Shown: positions 9,279 to 40,555 of the stretch, piece after piece | How positions within the stretch are numbered: position 1 is the first letter of the stretch | Layout: the number at the start of each line of letters is the position of its first letter | Origin: Salpingoeca rosetta | Taxonomy: Eukaryota > Opisthokonta > Choanoflagellata > Craspedida > Salpingoecidae | Direction of reading: 5' to 3' | Assembly: GCF_000188695.1 (NCBI RefSeq) | Contig: NW_004754898.1 | Coordinates: 218,059-258,613, forward strand | Length of the DNA stretch: 40,555 nt | Position numbers and translations under genes: made by a program | Notes under the pieces: model-generated | Databases searched by the model: none | What the model was told of the DNA's origin: nothing | The model's input: the letters and a program-made list of their open reading frames with translations, nothing else

Positions 9279-10181
9279 TTTTGGGTGTGATTGTTGCAAG
9301 CTGAGACCACAATACAGTGTGTGCATCATGCAGTGATGCGCATGTTGGCCTGCATGCAAAGGAAGAAGGTCCGAGTACCAAAACAGAGAGAAAGAGAAAG
9401 AGAGGACAAGCACGCGTGAACGTGCATTCACACGCGCAGGGGCGCATCCAACACAGCCGCCACTGTGGTTCCCACCCAAAGCAGCCCCCATACGCATGCA
9501 CATTCATGGCGTGGGGGCTGGGGTTAGGAGTGGCGGTGATAGGGCTGCTGCCACCAAAGGAAAAGAGGGGAGAACGGGGAAAACGGGGGGAACTTACACA
9601 TGCAAACTCACTTGTGAGACATGCAATGCAGAGCGTTTAAACACTGCTCGCTGCATGCAACAAACAAACCACAACAACACCAACAACGACATCAAGTATC
9701 AGCATTCAGGCCGAAAAGAAGAGCGCGTCTCTTACACAGCAACATGCATGCAGCACAGAAGAACACGGACACATTCGGTTCGCATACAAACTAAACTGGT
9801 CTTGGTCATGCACGAACCCATTGACAATCAATCAAACCAATCAAGAAGAAGAAAGAAGGGAGCAAACAAAGATAAGCTGGTGGTGGTGGTGGCGCTGCTG
9901 TTGCTGCATTTGCGGCAACAGCGTGCCGCATACGTTTGGGTATCACACACAGACACACACACACAACATCAAAACACACACAATGAAGCTGAATCCACTA
10001 CTCAAGTTATGCTGACTTGATACGTCTACCCTTATGAAAAAACTGCAAATGCGTGCGGGAGACGGCGACGGTGATGCACAGTGGCCGTGTAGTGATGGCA
10101 CCAGCAATGCGATGCGGGAAGCACCATCCATCCACATCCATATCCACATTCACATCACACGCCATCGCGCGTACGCTCGCG

Positions 10182-13100
10182 TCACACCCACGAGATGCGG
10201 GCTGCGTGTGTGACGACAGTTGCCAGTGGCGGCAGGGCCATCGACGACGACGACGACGACGACGACACGGATGGAAGTGCTCCACGTCGCTCATCATGGC
10301 TGCTCTCACCATCAGAACCATCGGCACCATCGCCATCAGCGCTCTGCTCGCCGACAGCCGGTTGCTGTCCTTGCTGGTGCTGGTGCTGGTGCTGGTGCTG
10401 CATCATCATGATCACGTGCTGCCGGAAGCAGACAAGGTCGTCCCCATCGTCACTCCCGCGTACGCGCATGCTGAACCCGCGGCGCTGGCGCCACGACAGC
10501 GCTGACGATGACAATGACGACGACGACGACATGGACGGTGCGGTGGAGGATGGTGCTGGTGCTGCGCCATCGCTTTTGGCCGCCTTCACAGCAGGAAGGC
10601 CAACACACGACGCACGCCGTGGCTGCTGCTGCTGCTGCTGCTGTGCAAGTGGCGGTGCTGGTGCTGCAGTGTCCACAATGGGGTCGCGTGTCCATCGCCA
10701 CGAGAGACGGCGGCGACTGGAGCGACGGCACACCGCGGGCGGTGATGGTGATGATGATGATGACGAGGCCGCCAGCCCCTTCCCCACCGCTGCCATCCCC
10801 GTCGAGGTCGACAGCGCTGCCGACGACGATGTGGACGCGGCGTCCGTGTGCCCGAAGTTGCGTGGACCATCGCGGTTGGTTGCACCGGACATGGGCGAGG
10901 CGAGCTGCGATGGTGCGGCGCTGCCAAGACCAGGCGACAGCGGGGACGCGAGCGCAGACACGTGTGCCGACGACGACGACGACGACGACGATGACGATGG
11001 GCTGGTTGGCGCTGTTGCCGGCCAGCGAATGGCGGCGCCATCGCAGTCGAGCATCTGCAGCAGTGACGCGGGCGCGTGCTGCGGCCACTCATGTGCTTGT
11101 TGCTGCTGCTGCTGAGCACCGCGGCTCACCTTGGCCTTCTTCATCTCGGGCGTGCTTGCATGCAACGACGTTGTTGCAATGCAGCGGCGCAGCGTGCGCG
11201 TGGACGACGAGGGTGAAGACATCGCCGATGACGACGCCGAGGAGGATGCAGACGAAGAAGAAGACGCGCCACCGTTGCGACGGGCAGCAGCGAGGTGCTG
11301 TGTTGCCAGCTGCTCCGACAGCACTGTTGTCTCGCAGTCGGCGGCTGCCGTCGCCTCAGACGCCTCAAACTGGGCGCCATCAAACGAGAAAAAGCTGGCA
11401 AAGCTCAGCCCGCGCTTCGTCATTGTGCGGGCACGGTGTCCATCACCATCCACATCGCCAGCAGCACGGCGCGGCTGCTTCCGGGAGCCCTTCTTGCTCT
11501 TCTTGGCCGCGCGTGAGGATGATGACGACGGTGTTGCCGACGATGTTGTCGACGATGGTGCTGTTGCCGATGTTGCCGCTGCAGACGAGCCGTGTCGCGA
11601 TGCAAATGGAGTGGAGAAGGAGAACGGAAGACCCGGCAGTCGGCGGCGGCGCCGAGGCGACTGCTTCTGCTGTTGTTGCCGCTGTTGCTTCTGCTGTTGT
11701 TGCCGCTGTGGCTGTGGCTGTGACGTGCCTTCCTCGTCCTGCTGCTCTTGCTTTTGCTGCACCTCCTCAGCCTGCTGTCGCGCTGTGGGCGCGTGCAGCT
11801 GCTGCTGGTGGTCCTGAGCACCATAATCACCATCAACCCCAGCATGGCTGCTGCCTGGCAAGCCCTGCAGGAAAAAGTCAAACTCGTCCTCAGCCTCCAG
11901 CAGGGCTGCGAGCGTGGTGGTTCGCGGGGTGTGCGGGCCAATGCCCCCCGTGGAGGCGCGGCGAGCAGCACGGCGGCGCCCACCAGCCGATGCAGATGCT
12001 CCCGCGGCGCGTGTTGTGGCCGTCGTGCTGGCGACGGCGTGGTGGTGCTCACGCTGTGGCTGCCGCTCAGCACGGCCATCGCCAGCAGCGGTTGCGTCGT
12101 CGGTACTCTCGTCATCGTCGTCATCGTCGTCGTCATCACCATCCTCCAGCACAGCGCCGAGGCGGGCAATGGCGTCGTCGTGGGCGTGTGGCGGCGTGAT
12201 GCGGCCCGTCTGGCCGTTGTTCAGGTGCCCCTCAACACCGGCGTGGTGGTCGCCAAGGATGGACGTCGTGCTGTACACCTGCAGGTCGCCCAGCATCACC
12301 CGGCTCCCGCGACGCGCCGAACCGCCAGCTGCTGCAGCAGCAGCTGCTGCAGTGGTGGTGGTTGTATCGGGGGCAGCATCGGCCGTGGCGTCCATGACCT
12401 GCTGCTGGTGCTCTTGCTTCGGCTCCTGCTGCTGCTGGTGTTGGTGGTGGTGTTGGAGTTGGGCTGCGTTGTCATCCGCTGCTGAAACTGCTGCCGCTGC
12501 TGCTTTGTCGGCAACGACAACAGGGCGGGTGACGCTGCTGAACGTGCTGCTGCAGTCGCCCATGACCAGGCCCACGTTGTCGTCGTCACTGCCGCACACG
12601 GACGATGCCGGTGACTCGTACAGGACAGCGCGCAGGCGCCGGCAGCCCTCGTTTGTCTGCAGAAACATACGCCGCCACTTGCGCCGCTTCTTGGCCTCCC
12701 ACGGCTGGCGCGAAAGCCCGCCCATGGCGAGGCGACAGGGGTCTGTCAGGTGCGCGGTGGGCGAGAAGTGGGCGCGGTCCACAAACGACATGATGTGCAG
12801 CCAGAGCTCCATGGGCAGCGAGGGCAGCTTGCTCTGCATGTCAAGCTGCTTCTTCACCCACATGACCACCTTCATTTGCGACCGCATGTCTTCGCCTGTG
12901 AGGTGGTGCGTGGCCGGGGACCACGGCAGCACGGCAAGCTTCACCAGCTGCACAAGCTCCTCGTCGACAGGCTTTGCGTTGGGGTATGCGCCCACGCGTG
13001 ACGCAAGCTCGACGCAGCGGGGCGCCTCGCGGGCGGGATCCACGCCCATGCGAATCAGCTGGTGCACAAAGTCCGTGTCGCGCAGGTCGCAGGCAATCTC

Positions 13101-13669
13101 CAGTGGCGTGAGGCCGCGGATGTATGCCAGGTACGCGCGCACGGCCGGGAACTCGACGGCGAGGGCCGTGGCGTCGTGGCCGCGGCGGGTGGTGGCGGTC
13201 GTGTCGCTGCCACGCGAGGCAAGGTACTGCACCACAGGGAGGTGCCCGCGCTGGCAGGCGAGCAAAAAGGGCGTGTACCCGCCCACGTCCTCCTCTGTGT
13301 GGGCGGCGGCGCCAAAGATCTTCTCCACCAGGTACTGCACGGTGGAGAGGTGGCCGCCGTTGGCAGCGGAGATGACCACGCCCATCTGGGTGTTGTTGCG
13401 CTCCGAGGATCCAGAGCCGTTGTGGAGCAGAAACTCCACAACGTGCGTGTGCCCGCAGTAGGCGGCCAGCAGCAGCGGCGTGTCGCCGTTGTTGTTTCTC
13501 TCGGTGACTGACGCCCCTCGGTAGACGAGGTAGCGCACGAGCTCGATGGACCCGCCGCAGGCAGCCAGGATGAGGCTGCTGTAGCCGTCGTTGTCGCGCT
13601 CGTGGATGGAGCAGCCAAGGTTGTCCAGCCACTTGACTGTCTTCAACTGCGCACCGTTGGCAGCTGAGG

Positions 13670-13729
<60 letters not shown>

Positions 13730-14788
13730 GGTTGATTGCAGTGAGTATGGACGGATGGAGGTGTGAGGGGAGGTGGAGGTGTGGGCAAGTACGTGTGGAG
13801 GGAGGAGCGAAGGTGTTTAAGATACGGACACTCACACACACACACACAATGACATGGACATAAACACACACAGTCACTCACTCACAACAATACAAATACA
13901 CACACAACACACACACACTGTCGTTTTGTTCTTACCAGAGAGGAGCGGGGTGAAGCCGCAGCTGTTGGTGTCTGTGATGTTTGCGCCGAGCTCAATCAAG
14001 CGCTTGACAAGGGGGAGGTGTCCGCCATAGCACGCCAGCAGCAGCGCCGTGTCGCCGTTGTGGTTGACGGCGTGCAGGTTGAAGCCGTGGTCGTTGAGCA
14101 GCCACTCGACAATCTCTGTGCGCCCGCCATTGGCCGCAGAGAGGAAGATGCAGTGGCCGTTGAAGTTGCGCTCCGTAAGCGAGGCACCGCGCTCGAGAAG
14201 GAAGTCAATGACGTGGCGGTGGCCGCCCCACGCGGCAAAGAGGAGGGCCGTGTTGCCGTCGTGGTCGCGCTCCTCAATGGAGAAGTGGTGGTCGTCCAGG
14301 AGCCAGCGCAGCATGTCCAGGTGCCCGCCGCACGCGGCCTGCAGCACCGCCGTGTGGTGCTTCTGGTTGTGCTCGTGGAGGGAGCGCCCGCGCGCGAGGA
14401 GCAGCTCAACAACGTCGCGGTGGCCGCCGTACACGCTGTACAGCAGCGGCGTGTTGCCGACGACATCTGTGCAGCCCAGGTCGGGGGAGAACGTGTCCAG
14501 GAGCCAGAGCACGAGGTCCTTGGCCCCGCCCCAGCAGGCATAGTGCAGCACGTTGCCCTTGCGGCGGTTGTCGGCGTCTGTGTCTGTCCACGCGGCGCCC
14601 TGTGTGAAGAGGAAGCGCACCACGTCGCCGTGGCCGCGGCGGGCGGCGAGCAGGACGGGGGTGGAGCCGTCGCTCGTGTGCGCCTTGAGCATGTCTTGGC
14701 CGTATCTGTGCACGAGCTTTGTGACGAGCTCCAGGTTGCCGTGGGCGGCAGCCTTGAGCATCTGCGATTCTTCAGGGGATCGACCCAT
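10182..14788 (-). CDS. ankyrin-repeat protein with F-box-like segment and long low-complexity tail
   Basis: Two exons, 13936-14788 and 10182-13663, joined in phase inside an ankyrin repeat (TPLLS|AANGA), give 1,444 residues. The ATG at 14788 has A at -3 and G at +4. Residues about 5-500 hold 14-15 ankyrin repeats, e.g. GNTALLFAAWGGH and GDTPLLLAAYCGH, a protein-binding scaffold. At about 555-575 the sequence LPMELWLHIMSFV fits the F-box pattern, so the protein could present ankyrin-bound partners to an SCF ubiquitin ligase; this is inference. A basic cluster (KKRRKWRR) follows near residue 609. From about 640 to the end the protein is Ser/Ala/Gln/Asp-rich with polyQ, poly-Asp and a second basic cluster (KKSKKGSRKQPRR) near 1009, suggesting nuclear location. 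The 3.5-kb last exon is open throughout; short hidden introns in the tail cannot be excluded. No specific orthologue is recognised. Confidence 0.85.
13671..13727. repeat. (TG)n at the ankyrin intron acceptor side
   Basis: On the sense (minus) strand this is a (CA)n run ending just before the acceptor at 13664-13665. CA-rich plus-strand sequence at about 13831-13918 gives a matching sense (TG)n near the donor. Confidence 0.9.
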
Positions 14789-14944
14789 CTTGAACTGTTC
14801 GCTCGGTCGGTTGGTCGGTTGGTTGGTTGGTGAAGACGTAAGTCGTGGGAGTGACTGGTGTGAGTCACTGCGAAAAGAGAAGCCGAAAGAGAGGAGACAG
14901 GAGTTGGATTCAACAACAGAGGAGTCGTTGGTGTAGTTGTTGTC

Positions 14945-14975
<31 letters not shown>

Positions 14976-15122
14976 GGTGGTGGTGGTGGTGGTGGAGCAA
15001 GTGATGGGACAAGGGAGCATGAATGAATGAAACGAGCACGGGTTCGTGTCGTGCAAAGCAAGCAGGCCGAGCGAGCAAGGAAGCATGGAAGGATGAGAGC
15101 GAAAAGGGGTGAAGGGAAGGAA

Positions 15123-15123
<1 letters not shown>

Positions 15124-15195
<72 letters not shown>
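15124..15195. repeat. (TG)n microsatellite, 36 units
   Basis: Uninterrupted TG run about 340 bases upstream of the ankyrin start codon. Confidence 0.95.
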
Positions 15196-15198
<3 letters not shown>

Positions 15199-15271
15199 AA
15201 GGGGAAGGTTGAGTTGACAGCCCACACAAGGATGGGAAGAAGGAGGACACCCAAACCAAGGGAGCAGGTGC

Positions 15272-15273
<2 letters not shown>

Positions 15274-15321
<48 letters not shown>
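15274..15321. repeat. (TG)n microsatellite, 24 units
   Basis: Second uninterrupted TG run, in the same orientation as the one at 15124-15195. Confidence 0.95.
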
Positions 15322-15323
<2 letters not shown>

Positions 15324-16135
15324 AAGAAGCGTGAGTGAAGATGGAATGCAGTGAAGACAAAGCGTGACACACAAAAGGTGTGTCGTGTCGTGTCGTGTGT
15401 GTGTGTGTGTGTGTGTCTTGTGTGTGTGTTGTGTTGTGGCAAACGCAGCACACAATGCACACGCTCAGCGCTGAGAAACCCGCTCGTGTACACAGCAAAC
15501 ACACAGGCGCACATGGGTTACGAACCGTGTTTGGGGGTCTAGTTGACGTGAGTTAATCGAAGGAAAGGGAAAGCGAAAGCGATAATGGACAAGAACGCTC
15601 GGGTTTCTTGTTCTCGCCGCGTGGTGGTGGTGGTGGTGGTGGTGATTGGTCTTGGGACTCAGCAAGGCATGCAACTGCGTCTCACAGTCACGCGGACACA
15701 CGACTTAAGGTGCGAAGTTGGGGCCGTGAGAAAGTAGAGAGGATGTGTGACACACGCGCGAAGGTGGTCGCGAGCAATTGCAGCGAGAAAAAGGAGTGCT
15801 GAAGATGGGAGGAGGAGATGACGGTGGTGGTGGTGTGTTTGCGAGCGGGCTGCCTTCGACTCGAGCGAAAGGTGGCCAGCAAGCACGATCACACAAAAGT
15901 GGGAGGAGAAAAGCGAGGAAGAAGCCGCAGAGCAGAGGACTCTGTCCACAAAACAAAACAAAACTCAGGAGGTGTGGATGGATATGAGTGCTGCTAGTGC
16001 AGACACTGAAAACTCAGGAGAAGGAGGAGGAGGAGAGAGGTGGCCCGGTTTGCGTGGAAGACAAGGGTGGGGGTGGCAAGGGAAAATGAGGCTGTGGCTG
16101 CTTCAGGTGATGGAAGCAACAACAAGCACAGCCAC

Positions 16136-16156
16136 GGGGGGGGGGGGGGGGGGGGG
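16136..16156. repeat. 21-base guanine homopolymer
   Basis: An unbroken plus-strand G run in the spacer. Such runs can form G-quadruplexes and are prone to length error in assembly. Confidence 0.9.
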
Positions 16157-16898
16157 AAAGGTGGAGAAGTGAAGCAAGGGGGAAATGGAAGGTGTTGGCT
16201 GCTTGCTTGGTGGCTGCTTGTGGCTGGGTTGGAATGCCTTGGCGGTGCAGATTTCTTTGCCTAACAACCGGTCCGTGCACCCATCAACGGTGCTCGCACA
16301 GGTGAAGCTTGTGGGCGCGCCTGTGTCGTGGTTGCACGGGGAAACACACACGCGCACGACGATGGAATGCGCGGACGTATGTTTGTATGTGTGTGTGTGT
16401 GTGTGTGTGGCGTCAAAGCAAAATAGCGTGAGTCTCCCGCTTGCGCGTGCGTGCGTGCGTGCGTGTGTTTGTGGCGGCGACACAGCCAGCCAGCCTGGCA
16501 GAGCAGAAGAGAAGAGGAGGCGGGGTTGTGGAAACCAAAACAAATACACAAAAAGAGATGGCGCGCTTGGTTGCGCTTGGTGGTGGGCGCTGGAACTTGC
16601 CGCACGTATGCGGGGTTGGGAGACATGGTGGTGGACAGTGGGACACTCGGCAAGGCCGCAAAGCAAGCAAGCAAAGGTCGGCCTTGGTTGTGGCCTTGCT
16701 TGCTTCGCTTGTCCCACCAGTGGACACAAAAGCGTGCGTATGCAAGCAGAAAGAAGCAAGAGGCAAGAAAAGCAGGCAGTGGACGTTTTTCATCAAGAGG
16801 AAAGCATGCATGCACGGAACGCGAGCAATGCCCGGTATCGTGGGTGCCACACACACAATACCTGCGTGTGAATCGACGTGCGCGATATGCCAAGGCGC

Positions 16899-16943
16899 GG
16901 TAGCGTTGGTGATAGCGTTGATGGTAGCGTTGATGGTAGCGTG
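16899..16943. repeat. 12-bp tandem repeat
   Basis: About 3.75 copies of GGTAGCGTTGAT with two substitutions in the first copies. It is in the spacer and is not part of a supported reading frame. Confidence 0.85.
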
Positions 16944-17153
16944 CGCCCAACTGTCCCGTAAGCGCGAACGTTTCTCGTGTGGGACATTCGCCACTTGCGC
17001 AGGTGGCGTTGAAAAGGTGCTCGTTAAATGCGCATCGAATTCTGGTACCGGAAAACTATTTTATGGTGTCGATTAATGTAAACACTGAACATTTGCGCGA
17101 CAGTGCGACATGCAAAAATAGTGTTGATGTGTGAACGAAGGGAGGCAGCTACG

Positions 17154-17158
<5 letters not shown>

Positions 17159-17230
<72 letters not shown>

Positions 17231-17303
17231 ATACACACACTCATACACCCATACACACACACTCATACACACACAACACACACAACACACACACACAGAG
17301 TTG
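17159..17303. repeat. (CA)n array after the ALFY-like stop codon
   Basis: A perfect CA run at 17159-17228 passes into degenerate ACACTCAT units. On the sense strand this is a (TG)n tract starting within a few bases of the TAG at 17304-17306, so it is probably transcribed in the 3' untranslated region. Confidence 0.9.

Positions 17304-40555
<23,252 letters not shown>

Larger units (their letters stand above)
8966..10181. other. convergent 3' region
   Basis: It separates the stop codons of the plus-strand hydrolase gene and the minus-strand ankyrin gene, so both 3' untranslated regions should lie here. It holds a TGTGATTG array, a 47-bp duplication and a minus-strand AATAAA at 9273-9278. No conserved reading frame is visible on either strand. 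Confidence 0.6.
14789..17303. other. intergenic spacer: ankyrin upstream region and ALFY-like 3' flank
   Basis: No gene is visible on either strand. The right part should hold the 3' untranslated region of the large minus-strand gene ending at 17304, the left part the promoter and 5' untranslated region of the ankyrin gene. A weak minus-strand CATAAA variant lies at 17060-17065 in a more AT-rich, repeat-free stretch (about 16950-17150). Repeats include (GGT)n at about 14961-14996, several TG and CA runs, and a 21-base G run. Confidence 0.55.

Noticed and set aside
10508..13461. Two long plus-strand frames opposite the ankyrin gene (563 and 515 codons)
   Set aside because: They are shadows of the minus-strand coding sequence. 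Ankyrin repeats and the low-complexity tail explain the openness of the opposite strand.
14789..17303. Possible extra gene or tRNA in the spacer
   Set aside because: Frames there are short, overlapping and repeat-derived, and I found no cloverleaf-type sequence with internal promoter boxes.

Overview
The window looks like nuclear DNA of a unicellular eukaryote, most likely a choanoflagellate. This is an inference from gene content and style, with a Salpingoeca-like genome as the best guess. Genes have many short GT-AG introns, coding regions carry long Ser/Gln/Asp/Gly tracts, and introns and flanks are full of (TG)n, (CA)n and (GGT)n arrays. The largest gene is an animal-type BEACH/WD40/FYVE protein. 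One 100-base run of N marks an assembly gap.

Layout, left to right. (1) 378-3077, minus: an importin-alpha/TMCO6-like armadillo protein with a long insert inside its solenoid. (2) 3078-4672: shared divergent upstream region. (3) 4673-6779, plus: seven-exon cytochrome b561-type membrane protein, 254 residues, with all four haem-ligand histidines. (4) 7287-8965, plus: two-exon serine beta-lactamase-like/family VIII esterase-like hydrolase, 435 residues. (5) 8966-10181: convergent 3' region. (6) 10182-14788, minus: two-exon ankyrin-repeat protein, 1,444 residues, with an F-box-like segment and a very long low-complexity tail. (7) 14789-17303: spacer of repeats and untranslated sequence. (8) 17304-40555, minus: a 23-kb homologue of WDFY3/ALFY, the large autophagy adaptor. 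I traced about 40 exons by splice sites, reading phase and my knowledge of the family. It runs from near the N-terminus (the start may lie beyond the right edge) to the C-terminal FYVE finger.

The genes do not look like one pathway; they are ordinary neighbours. The most interesting points are: four NPF motifs in a disordered insert of the ALFY homologue; absence of an obvious LC3-interacting motif where the mammalian protein has one; a CX4C first zinc-ligand pair in its FYVE finger; an importin-like solenoid split by a 230-residue insert and ending early; and an intron style in which the sense strand is GU-rich after the donor and CA-rich before the acceptor, so that many introns could fold on themselves. 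I found no tRNA, rRNA, CRISPR array or recognisable transposon.
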